Part shown: positions 1-5,769 of the stretch, piece by piece
Layout of the letters: each line of letters begins with the position of its first letter
Numbering within the stretch: the stretch's first letter is position 1
Assembly (NCBI GenBank): GCA_023433515.1
Contig: JAEZCN010000101.1
Location: 1 to 10,225 of the forward strand
Source of the DNA: Pseudomonadota bacterium
GTDB lineage: Bacteria; Pseudomonadota; Gammaproteobacteria; Steroidobacterales; Steroidobacteraceae
Length of the DNA: 10,225 nt
Direction of reading: 5' to 3'
The notes under the pieces: generated by a model
Databases searched by the model: none
What the model was told of the DNA's origin: nothing
Seen by the model: the letters and a program-made list of their open reading frames with translations, nothing else
Made by a program: the position numbers and the translations under genes

Positions 1-82
1 GAATGTCACGACGTGTTGCATGCTCGCGTTGATCGCCGCCCGAGGGGGAAAGGGGTTAGGAGCTGCCCTGGATTTGCATGAG

Positions 83-233
83 ACCCCTGTCACAAGGGTA
101 ACCAACGGCAAGATCTTGCCGCCTTCCGGGGCCGCGCCTGAAGGCACTTACCCTGCCGTGCGTTCAAGGGAAGCCGGTTTCCAACCGATAAACCCTTGAG
201 AGCGGCGGGCTAACAGGCCCGCCTGCTTGTTAG
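83..233 (+). promoter_or_regulatory. Candidate structured leader RNA upstream of the kinase operon
   Basis: The 256 bases before the first gene show no supportable gene but many nested complementary segments. AGGGTAA (95-101) pairs perfectly with TTACCCT (148-154) and encloses two further hairpins: the 16-base palindrome CGGCAAGATCTTGCCG (106-121) and GCCTTC/GAAGGC (121-126/140-145), giving a three-way-junction shape. Downstream, TCAAGGG (164-170) pairs with CCCTTGA (193-199) around an inner CGGTT/AACCG stem (175-179/183-187). Then GGCGGGC/GCCCGCC (204-210/217-223) competes with CTAACAGGC/GCTTGTTAG (210-218/225-233). An alternative ACCC/GGGT pairing (83-86/96-99) competes with the outer stem. 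The array ends nine bases before the GGGAGGAG ribosome binding site (242-249). This layout fits a leader or riboswitch-like control of the kinase-transporter operon, but I match it to no known class. No convincing promoter was found, so transcription of this strand is inferred. Positions 1-82 hold nothing I can assign; frame 1 is open to a TGA at 79-81 and could be the tail of an upstream gene. Confidence 0.45.
204..233 (+). promoter_or_regulatory. Two mutually exclusive hairpins, attenuator-like
   Basis: Hairpin I is GGCGGGC (204-210), six-base loop, GCCCGCC (217-223). Hairpin II is CTAACAGGC (210-218), six-base loop, GCTTGTTAG (225-233), with one G-U pair. They share bases and cannot form together. 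Hairpin I is followed by TGCTTGTT, only a weak U-tract, so it could be a poor terminator. Alternatively it could be the end of an upstream transcript, with no role for the downstream gene. Confidence 0.4.
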
Positions 234-256
234 TCCGCACTGGGAGGAGTTACCGG

Positions 257-2164
257 ATGAGCGACGCGCGCACCGAGGGAGTCGCGCCCGAGCACGCCAC
301 GACCGAGCTGCCGCTGCAGGCCCAGCTCGTCGGGTCGCTCGCGCTCGTGCTCGTCCTCAGTGCCGTCGCGGGCCTGATCGGCTATGCGACCTTCGACGCG
401 ACTTCACTCGAGAACAGTGCGCGCGCCAAGGCGATGATGTACGGCTCGAACCTCGCATCGGAGCTCTACGGCGCCGTCGCGACCAACGACACCCTGCATG
501 CCGAGCTGGCCATCGCGCCGCTCGCCACGGACCGCAACGTGCACGGCGTCGCGGTCTATGCGCCCGGCGGTCGCCGGCTCGCGGGCCTCGGGCAGTTTCC
601 GGCGACGCTCGTCCCGGGCGACAAGGTCCGCCTGGCCGACGACCGCGTGCTGCTCACGGTGCGCGACATACGCGTCGACGACGGCTTCGTCGGTCAGCTC
701 TACCTGGCCCTGTCCACCGAACACATCGCCTCCGCGCGCTTCCGCGCTGCGCAGTTTCCCGCGATGACCACAGCCTGTGTGCTGCTGTTCGCGATCCTCC
801 TCGCGCTCGCCAACTCCTTCAGCGTCATGATGTCCGAGGTCGTGCGCATGTTCGAAGAGCGCCGGCACATGGAACGCACGGAGAAGGAACGTCTCGAGAA
901 GCTCGTATCGGAGCGCACCGAGGAACTGGAGCGCGGCCGCGAACAATACCGGCTCGTGGTCGAAGGCACGCAGGCGATTCCATTCGCGCTCGACGTGGAG
1001 GACGGTCACTTCGAATACATCGGCCCGCAGGGCCCCGCGCGACTCGGTTTCAACGAAGAACTCTGGAAGCAGATCGGCTTCCTCGACCAGCTCATGCCTC
1101 GCGATCGCAATGGCGGCGTGCGTGCGCGCATGGACCAGAGTTCATCCGGATCGTTCGAAGCGGAGGCCACCGTGCTGACGCAGGACGAAAGGCGCGTCGA
1201 CCTGCGCTGGGTGGCGAGCTGCGAGCAGAGCGACAGCACCGGGCAACACAAGGTGCTGCGCGGCATGATGCTCGACGTCACCGAGCAGCGCCGACTCGAG
1301 AACGATCTCGCCCAGGCGCAGAAGCTGGAGAGCGTCGGCCGGCTCGCGGCCGGTGTCGCGCACGAGATCAATACGCCGGTGCAGTTCGTCTCCGACAGCG
1401 TGCACTTCGTGCGCGAAGCGATGGACGATCTCGCCGAGATCGTCGACAAGTATCGCAACCTGCGCGCCGCGACCCTGAACGGAAACAGCAGCGCGCCGGA
1501 CGTCGTGGCCGCCGCGAAGGCAGCGGAAGAGGCCGAGGACGACGCGGACCTCGACTACATCCTCGAGAACGCGCCGGTCGCGCTCGACCGCGCGCGCGAA
1601 GGTCTCGGCCGAGTTGCCGCGATCGTGCGCTCGATGAAGGAATTCGCGCACCCGGATCGCAAGGAAATGGCGACCGCGGACCTCAACCAGGCGATCCGCA
1701 GCACGCTCGTGATCGCCTCCAATGAATACAAGTACGTCGCGGAGGTCGAGACCGGCTTCGATCCGGCGCTGCCGCACGTGAATTGCTACGCGGGCGAGGT
1801 CAACCAGGTGGTGCTGAACCTCATCGTCAATGCGGCTCACGCGATCGGCGACGTGGTGAAGGAGCAGGGCGGCGGCAAGGGCAAGATCCGTGTCGCGACG
1901 CGCGTGGTGGACGACTGCGTCGAGATCGCGATCAGCGACACGGGCAAGGGCATTCCGCCTGAAGTGCGCTCGCGCATCTTCGATCCGTTCTTCACGACCA
2001 AGGAAGTCGGCAAGGGTACCGGCCAGGGTCTCGCCATCGCCCGCTCGGTGGTGGTCGAGAAACACGGTGGCACGCTGCACTTCGAGACCGAAGTGGGCAA
2101 GGGCACCACCTTCTACATCCGGTTGCCGATCGCCGGACCGGCGAACTCGTCGGCGGCCGCGTGA
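257..2164 (+). CDS. Membrane-bound sensor histidine kinase (PAS-like, HisKA, HATPase)
   Basis: Inner-membrane sensor kinase of 635 residues that should autophosphorylate on His and pass phosphate to an unlinked response regulator. Seen in the sequence: membrane segment about 24-46, extracytoplasmic sensor region about 50-165, second membrane segment about 169-192, a charged coiled-coil linker about 196-232, and a PAS-like region about 232-345. The H-box is AGVAHEINTP with phospho-acceptor His369. The catalytic ATPase domain has N-box NLIVNAAHAI (Asn525), G1 DTGKGIP (Asp561), F-box FDPFFTT and G2 GKGTGQG (585-591). The helix after the H-box is extended by an acidic Ala/Glu-rich stretch (about 425-445), a feature I associate with AHEINTPxQF kinases. 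No receiver domain or response-regulator gene is in the window. The ATG at 257 is chosen over an upstream GTG or TTG because GGGAGGAG (242-249) sits seven bases before it. The sugar porter starts 10 bases after its stop, so both are probably one operon. The signal sensed is unknown. Confidence 0.93.
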   Translation: MSDARTEGVAPEHATTELPLQAQLVGSLALVLVLSAVAGLIGYATFDATSLENSARAKAMMYGSNLASELYGAVATNDTLHAELAIAPLATDRNVHGVAVYAPGGRRLAGLGQFPATLVPGDKVRLADDRVLLTVRDIRVDDGFVGQLYLALSTEHIASARFRAAQFPAMTTACVLLFAILLALANSFSVMMSEVVRMFEERRHMERTEKERLEKLVSERTEELERGREQYRLVVEGTQAIPFALDVEDGHFEYIGPQGPARLGFNEELWKQIGFLDQLMPRDRNGGVRARMDQSSSGSFEAEATVLTQDERRVDLRWVASCEQSDSTGQHKVLRGMMLDVTEQRRLENDLAQAQKLESVGRLAAGVAHEINTPVQFVSDSVHFVREAMDDLAEIVDKYRNLRAATLNGNSSAPDVVAAAKAAEEAEDDADLDYILENAPVALDRAREGLGRVAAIVRSMKEFAHPDRKEMATADLNQAIRSTLVIASNEYKYVAEVETGFDPALPHVNCYAGEVNQVVLNLIVNAAHAIGDVVKEQGGGKGKIRVATRVVDDCVEIAISDTGKGIPPEVRSRIFDPFFTTKEVGKGTGQGLAIARSVVVEKHGGTLHFETEVGKGTTFYIRLPIAGPANSSAAA

Positions 2165-2174
2165 GGAAGATTCC

Positions 2175-3650
2175 ATGAAACTCGGAAAGGTCAACTCGAG
2201 CCACATCCGCGCGGTCACGGGCACGACCTTCGTCGCGACGCTGAGCTCGCTGTTGTTCGGCTACTGCACCGCGGTGATCGCGGGTGCGGTCGGCGCGATC
2301 GACCACAATTTCATCCTGCCGCGCAACCTGGCCGGCAACGCGGCGAACGCGCTGCTCGGCCTCACGGTGTGCAGCGCGCTGGTCGGCACGATCCTCGGCG
2401 CGCTGCTCGCGCGGCCCGCGGCCAGGTTGTTGGGCCGCAAGAAGCCGATGATCCTTGCCGCGGTCCTGTTCGTGGTGTCGGCGGTGGGTTCGGCGTATCC
2501 CGAGCTCGGCATCGCGCCGATCGGCGAGATGGGTCCCGCGGCGATCTGGCCGTTCAATTTCTACCGCATGCTGGGCGGCATCGCGGTCGGCCTCGCGTCG
2601 ATGATCGCGCCCACCTACGTCGGCGAGTTCGCGCCGAGCGCGGTGCGCGGACAGCTCGGCGCTTACCAGCAGATCGCGATCATCGGGGGCATGACCATCG
2701 CGTACTTCGTGAACTGGGGCATCGCGCTGCAGGGCGACGACAACTGGGTGCTCGAGACCGGCTGGCGGTGGATGATGCTGGCGCTGGTGATTCCGGCCAT
2801 GGCGTTCTTCTACCTGAGCTTCTCCGTGCCCGAGAGCCCGCGGTGGCTGGTGAAACGCGGCCAGATCGAGGCTGCGCGCCGGTTGCTCAAGCGGTCGGCC
2901 GAACCCTCCGAAGTGGAGCCGATGCTCGCGGAACTCGCGGACTCCGAGCCGGACGAAAAACCGGCGCCATTGTTCGCGTTCGGCATGCGCGTGGTGCTGG
3001 TCGGCATCGCGTTGTCCGTTTTCCAGCAGCTCGTGGGCGTGAACACGGTGTTGTATTACGGCCCGAAGATCTTCGAGTCCATGGGTTACTACATGGATGC
3101 CGCGTTCCTCGGCATTCTCATCGCCTGCATGGTGAACCTGATGTTCACGATGGTCGTCGTGCTGCTGGTGGACAGGATAGGCCGCAAGCCGCTGCTGCTG
3201 TTCGGCGGCATCATCATGGGCATCTCGATGCTCGCGCTCGGCTCGCTGTTTCACTCGGGCAATACCGGTCTGCTCGCACTCGTGGCGATCTGCTTCTACC
3301 TCGCGGGCTTCGCGGTGTCGTTCGGCCCGGTCGTGTGGATCATGCTGAGCGAGATCTATCCCGCGCCGATTCGCGGCCAGGCAATGTCACTCGCGGTCGC
3401 GTCGCAGTGGGTCGCGAACCTGCTGGTGTCCGCGACGTTTCCGCTGCTGCTCGGTAACGGCGCCTGGAACCAAGGCTATGTGTTCTGGGTATACGGCGCC
3501 TTCGGAATCCTCGCGGCGTTCGTCGTGCTGAAGTTCGTGCCGGAGACGCGCGGAGTGGACAGCGAGATGCTGGAGACGTTATGGCGTCGCCAGGACGCCC
3601 CGACGCAATGGGGACATCGATCGCCAGCTACGAGCGATACGCGCTCCTAA
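2175..3650 (+). CDS. XylE-like major facilitator sugar porter with altered proton-coupling site
   Basis: A 491-residue, 12-helix inner-membrane transporter of the sugar porter family, collinear with E. coli XylE (D-xylose/H+ symporter) as I recall that sequence. Family signatures: LLFGYCTAV (26-34), GRKK (87-90), PESPRWL (219-225), RIGRKPL (334-340), PETRG (456-460). Residues matching the XylE sugar site are kept: Gln166 (XylE Q168), Gln284/Gln285 (Q288/Q289), Asn290 (N294), Tyr294 (Y298), Trp388 (W392), Gln411/Trp412 (Q415/W416). XylE Q175 is replaced by Met173. The proton-coupling Asp27 of XylE is Cys31 here (codon TGC), while its partner Arg133 is kept as Arg131. This resembles the Asn found in GLUT facilitators, so uniport or altered coupling is possible; the substrate is probably a pentose or hexose. 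SD GAGGAA (2163-2168) overlaps the kinase stop. The last ~15 codons run into a repeat element and are unlike XylE. Conservation elsewhere argues for a functional protein. Confidence 0.93.
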   Translation: MKLGKVNSSHIRAVTGTTFVATLSSLLFGYCTAVIAGAVGAIDHNFILPRNLAGNAANALLGLTVCSALVGTILGALLARPAARLLGRKKPMILAAVLFVVSAVGSAYPELGIAPIGEMGPAAIWPFNFYRMLGGIAVGLASMIAPTYVGEFAPSAVRGQLGAYQQIAIIGGMTIAYFVNWGIALQGDDNWVLETGWRWMMLALVIPAMAFFYLSFSVPESPRWLVKRGQIEAARRLLKRSAEPSEVEPMLAELADSEPDEKPAPLFAFGMRVVLVGIALSVFQQLVGVNTVLYYGPKIFESMGYYMDAAFLGILIACMVNLMFTMVVVLLVDRIGRKPLLLFGGIIMGISMLALGSLFHSGNTGLLALVAICFYLAGFAVSFGPVVWIMLSEIYPAPIRGQAMSLAVASQWVANLLVSATFPLLLGNGAWNQGYVFWVYGAFGILAAFVVLKFVPETRGVDSEMLETLWRRQDAPTQWGHRSPATSDTRS

Positions 3651-3695
3651 TCGAGGTCTGTCCCCTTTTGCTGGGAAACGGGGAATGTCCCCATT
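3607..3695. repeat. REP-like palindromic element at a convergent gene junction
   Basis: AATGGGGACA (3607-3616) and TGTCCCCATT (3686-3695) are a perfect 10-base inverted repeat. Inside lies a hairpin TCCCCtTTT/AAAcGGGGA (3661-3669/3676-3684) with one mismatch, next to TAATCGAGGTCTGTCCCC. Its other strand reads GGGGACAGACCTCGATTA, a sequence style I associate with dispersed REP elements and RAYT transposases in proteobacteria (recollection, not a search). The element overlaps the last codons of the sugar porter and the final base pair of the DUF6624 stop codon. It may also act as a bidirectional terminator or mRNA 3' end stabiliser. No RAYT gene is in the window. Confidence 0.5.
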
Positions 3696-4272
3696 ATTCG
3701 ATCCAGCCTACGCTGCGGCGGAATTCGAGTTCGGCCTTCTCTCGAGCCGCGTAATCGATCTTGGGCTGTGGCTGCGCTCGGGCCTGCGCGAGCGTCTGCG
3801 CGAAGGGTGGTAAGCCCGCCTGCATGCGCATCGAGTTCACGCGCGACTGGTTTTCGATCGGGTGCGGCTCGAGTCCATCGGATCCCATGCGCAGCTGCGT
3901 GCCGTAGCGCTGCGGGCGGCCTTCGTACACGCGGATGCGGTCGTCGATGATCGCGAACTGCCAGCGAGGCGCATCGCCCATTTCGGTGGCGCGGTCGATG
4001 AGGTCGCGGCACTGCCTCATGAACGAGGGCTCCGCGATCGCATGCAACGCGACGCGCCAGGCGGCCTTCGCGCCTTTCTCGCCCACGAGCGAGCTGCCCG
4101 GCCAGCCGAATACCGCGATGATCTGGCGCAGCCGCGCCGCGTTTGCGCGGTGCAGTTCCTCGAGTCTTGGATGATAGGTCTCGTCGAGCTCGCCCGCGGC
4201 GGTCAGCTCGCCGCGCAACGCCTGGTCGCGCGTTTCCATGTCGAGAAGTGCCTTCTCGAGTGATTCGTCCAT
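3694..4272 (-). CDS. DUF6624-like protein of unknown function
   Basis: A 192-residue soluble protein with no signal peptide or membrane segment. The core fits the DUF6624 pattern as I recall it: HPRLEELHRANAARLRQII (34-52), GWPGSSLVGEKGAKAAW (56-72), LHAIAEPSFM (76-85), DRIRVYEGRPQRYGTQ (111-126). The segment DR(I)RV.EG.PQ.YGTQ is the most diagnostic. Function and substrate are unknown; His34, His41 and His77 and the DR/YGTQ block would be the residues to look at if it is an enzyme. The C-terminal 65 residues are Gln/Ala-rich and probably not conserved. The ATG at 4272 begins just after a purine-rich AAGGGGGA that is unusually close to the start, so initiation may be weak. The gene is convergent with the sugar porter and its TAA stop touches the end of the REP-like element. 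Confidence 0.7.
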   Translation of the reverse strand: MDESLEKALLDMETRDQALRGELTAAGELDETYHPRLEELHRANAARLRQIIAVFGWPGSSLVGEKGAKAAWRVALHAIAEPSFMRQCRDLIDRATEMGDAPRWQFAIIDDRIRVYEGRPQRYGTQLRMGSDGLEPHPIENQSRVNSMRMQAGLPPFAQTLAQARAQPQPKIDYAAREKAELEFRRSVGWIE

Positions 4273-4316
4273 TCCCCCTTCGCCCTCGATGCGACCAGTT
4301 AGGCCGACCGGGTCCT

Positions 4317-4345
4317 AATATATACGACGCACGCGATTAGAGAAC
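4317..4345 (-). promoter_or_regulatory. Weak candidate promoter for the DUF6624 gene
   Basis: On the minus strand an isolated AT-rich patch gives a -10-like TATATT (4322-4317), about 45 bases before the DUF6624 start. The -35 region (TTCTCT about 16 bases upstream) is poor. It stands out only because the surroundings are very GC-rich. Confidence 0.25.
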
Positions 4346-4378
4346 CCCGCGCGGGTTTACCGCCCGCGCGGAGGTCTC
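4340..4378 (-). terminator. Strong GC hairpin after the EF-hand gene
   Basis: CCGCGCGGG (4347-4355) and CCCGCGCGG (4363-4371) form a perfect 9-bp stem with a 7-base loop. It is extended by GAGA-CC (4340-4346) pairing with GGTCTC (4373-4378) with single-base bulges. It begins 18 bases after the EF-hand stop. The following minus-strand bases (TAATCG) lack a U-run, so it may need Rho or act as an RNA 3' end stabiliser. Confidence 0.6.
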
Positions 4379-4396
4379 GTGTCAAGCCGCGTATTG

Positions 4397-4666
4397 CTAC
4401 ATGCGCGGCTTGGTGCTGGAGCTGTCGTACTCGGTGGAGTCGAGATACCCGTCGCCGTTCTTGTCGGCTTTCGAGAATGACTCGACGAGTGTCGGATCGG
4501 CCGAAGCCTCGGGCATCGAGATGCGGCCGTCCTTGTTCGTGTCGAGCGAGTCGAACGAGCCGCTGGTCTCGCTGGATGTCTTCGGCTTCTCCTTGTCGTC
4601 CCCCGCGACTCCCGCGAGCGGAATCATCATGACGGCGGCGACGGCAAGCAGGTGGATCTTCTTCAT
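4397..4666 (-). CDS. Small secreted EF-hand calcium-binding protein
   Basis: An 89-residue protein with an N-terminal Sec signal (MKKIHLLAVAAVMMIPLAGVAG, cleavage expected near residue 22), so probably periplasmic. Two canonical EF-hand loops follow: DTNKDGRISMPE (42-53) and DKNGDGYLDSTE (68-79), each with acidic or Asn ligands at positions 1, 3 and 5, Gly at 6 and Glu at 12. The intervening region (56-67) is the expected linker, so this is one EF-hand pair and likely binds Ca2+. The reading frame stays open 48 codons upstream, but ATG 4666 is chosen because it gives the signal peptide and has AAGGAGA (4679-4673) six bases before it. A sigma-54-type promoter lies at 4723-4707, predicting a 5' leader of about 30 bases. 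It is divergent from the CsbD operon, which encodes a sigma-54 activator. The role (Ca2+ buffer, sensor or envelope stabiliser) is not visible from the sequence. Confidence 0.9.
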   Translation of the reverse strand: MKKIHLLAVAAVMMIPLAGVAGDDKEKPKTSSETSGSFDSLDTNKDGRISMPEASADPTLVESFSKADKNGDGYLDSTEYDSSSTKPRM

Positions 4667-4706
4667 TGCATGTCTCCTTGGCACTGTGTTCGTTTCGTTG
4701 TCAAAG

Positions 4707-4723
4707 AAGCATTTCGCGTGCCA
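4707..4723 (-). promoter_or_regulatory. Sigma-54 (RpoN) promoter for the EF-hand gene
   Basis: The minus strand reads TGGCACGCGAAATGCTT from 4723 to 4707. Against the consensus TGGCACG-N4-TTGCW it has the full TGGCACG -24 element and ATGCT at -12, with the invariant GG and GC separated by exactly 10 bases. The transcription start would fall near 4698, about 30 bases before the EF-hand ATG and before its Shine-Dalgarno. Confidence 0.7.
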
Positions 4724-5092
4724 CTTCCGCGGCCGCTCTCGTGCTTCAGGAGCCTGCATTCTCCCCGCTCGAGAAGCGCCTGGATGTCGGACGTGAAGTG
4801 CTTGCGGCACGTGACAAACGCGCGGGCCAGCGACGGCAAATTGCGACAGTCGCGCACAAACTAACTACAAACAGGGACTTGCCGGTCGGACATTGCAGAC
4901 ATGGGCGGAGGCCGCGGACGCGCCCAGCCGCCGCCTGACGAGCGCGTGGGTGCTGTGCTCCGGCGCCTGTCGGACAAATGCCGACATGCGGCGGTCGCGT
5001 CTCCCACGCCGTTGCAGGTCCCTGCCGCTGTGCGCGCGAGGGCACCGAATTCCAGAATGGGATTCGCAAGTGGAAGGGCGGACGGAGGACGC
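4724..5092. promoter_or_regulatory. Divergent intergenic region with repeated GTCGGAC motifs
   Basis: I see no credible gene in this 369-base stretch between the EF-hand promoter and the CsbD start. GTCGGAC occurs at 4786-4792, 4885-4891 and 4969-4975. The last two sit in longer related units, GTCGGACATTGCAGACATG (4885-4903) and GTCGGACAAATGCCGACATG (4969-4988). The second is palindromic as TGTCGG-N7-CCGACA (4968-4986). An 11-base palindrome GCGACAGTCGC lies at 4843-4853, beside the AT-richer segment 4855-4876, which may hold the CsbD promoter (TTGCGA at 4841, no good -10). Distances of roughly 60-265 bases upstream of the EF-hand sigma-54 promoter suit activator binding sites. Confidence 0.4.
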
Positions 5093-5368
5093 ATGAACTG
5101 GGACCGCATTGCCGGGAACTGGCCCCAGTGGAAGGGCCGCATACGCGAGCGCTGGTGCCGGCTCACGGAAGATCAGCTCGACCTGATCGGTGGACAGCGC
5201 GAGCAGCTCACGGGGCGAATCGAGGAGGTGTATGGCCTCTCGCACACGGAGGCGGAGCGTCAGCTTCGCAACTGGGAACGAAACCTCGCCATTGACGAGT
5301 TCGACGAGGAGGATCTCGTGTTCGACGACGAACCGGGTCCGACGAGTGTGAACGGCCGGGAGTCGTGA
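5093..5368 (+). CDS. CsbD-like stress response protein
   Basis: A 91-residue soluble, hydrophilic protein. Residues 1-62 match the CsbD pattern: MNWDRIAGNWPQWKGRIRE, WCRLTEDQLDLIGGQREQLTGRIEEVYG, then EAERQLRNWE. CsbD family members are general-stress proteins of unknown biochemical function. The C-terminal ~25 residues form an acidic tail (DEFDEEDLVFDDE) beyond the usual domain length. The frame is open upstream, but ATG 5093 is preceded by GGAGGA (5084-5089) and gives the canonical MNWD start. It is the first gene of the cluster; its TGA overlaps the next ATG by one base (TGATG), implying translational coupling. Confidence 0.9.
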   Translation: MNWDRIAGNWPQWKGRIRERWCRLTEDQLDLIGGQREQLTGRIEEVYGLSHTEAERQLRNWERNLAIDEFDEEDLVFDDEPGPTSVNGRES

Positions 5369-5769
5369 TGATCCAGATTACACTTGGTGGTTTGCGAAAT
5401 GCCGCCTGGTGCGTGACGGCGTTCGGAATCGTTGCGTGCGCGGCGACGCCGCTCACCGGCGAACGTCTCGCGCTGGCGGAACAATCCATCCAGCGCGCCG
5501 AGGTCGCCAAGGCCGCGGATTTCGCGCAGATGGAACTCTCCGAGGCGCGCGCCAAGTACGCGGCCGCACAGGCCGCGGCCGACAAGCGCGACGCCGAGCT
5601 CGCGACGATGCTCGCCGAGCAGGCGGACGTCGATGCGCAGCTCGCGGAACACACCGCGCGCGCGAAGCAGTCGGAGCAGATCGCGGGCCAGCTCGACGCA
5701 CAGATGCGCGAATTGCGCGAAGAAGCATTGCGGCGCGTCGGCGCCGTGCCGGATATGCCGGCTCCATGA
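5368..5769 (+). CDS. DUF4398-like coiled-coil lipoprotein
   Basis: A 133-residue predicted lipoprotein. The N-terminus has a hydrophobic signal ending in lipobox IVAC with Cys24 as the lipidated residue; the next residues are AA, not Asp, which favours outer-membrane sorting by the usual rule. The rest is an almost continuous Ala/Glu/Arg/Gln helix (about 32-125: ALAEQSIQRAEVAKAADF, LSEARAKYAAAQAAADKRD), the style of DUF4398 domains often found beside OmpA-domain lipoproteins. The start is ATG 5368, with GGGAG (5358-5362) five bases upstream; the codon before it is GTG, which is also possible. The TGA overlaps the next ATG as ATGA (5766-5769). A structural or scaffolding role in the envelope is inferred. 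Confidence 0.75.
   Translation: MIQITLGGLRNAAWCVTAFGIVACAATPLTGERLALAEQSIQRAEVAKAADFAQMELSEARAKYAAAQAAADKRDAELATMLAEQADVDAQLAEHTARAKQSEQIAGQLDAQMRELREEALRRVGAVPDMPAP

Noticed and set aside
1..81. Open frame in phase 1 ending at TGA 79-81
   Set aside because: Only 26 codons are visible and the peptide shows no family resemblance, so it cannot be supported as the tail of an upstream gene.
91..121. Resemblance of CACAAGGGTAACC to the start of a c-di-GMP-I (GEMM) riboswitch
   Set aside because: The downstream conserved GGGACGCAAAGCC-type segment and tetraloop receptor are absent, so the similarity is superficial.
1992..3254. Long minus-strand open frame (420 codons) opposite the kinase and porter genes
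   Set aside because: It is His/Arg/Asp-rich low-complexity translation typical of antisense frames in GC-rich DNA, and it lies opposite clearly conserved genes.
2369..3457. Second plus-strand frame (362 codons) inside the sugar porter gene
   Set aside because: It is an Arg-rich shadow of the real porter frame without family motifs or a ribosome binding site.
4679..4694. TTGGCACTGTGTTCG on the plus strand as a second sigma-54 promoter
   Set aside because: It has a -24-like TTGGCAC, but no GC at the required spacing and no gene correctly placed downstream.
4667..4810. 48-codon N-terminal extension of the EF-hand protein
   Set aside because: It would bury the signal peptide, and the ATG at 4666 has its own good Shine-Dalgarno and upstream sigma-54 promoter.
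4822..4840. GG-N10-GC match on the plus strand as a sigma-54 promoter for CsbD
   Set aside because: Only the two dinucleotides match and the rest of TGGCAC/TTGC is missing, which is common by chance in GC-rich DNA.
4901..5092. Upstream extension of the CsbD-like protein
   Set aside because: The family begins MNWD, which is exactly at 5093 behind GGAGGA. The extension is Arg/Pro-rich and carries the repeated regulatory motifs.
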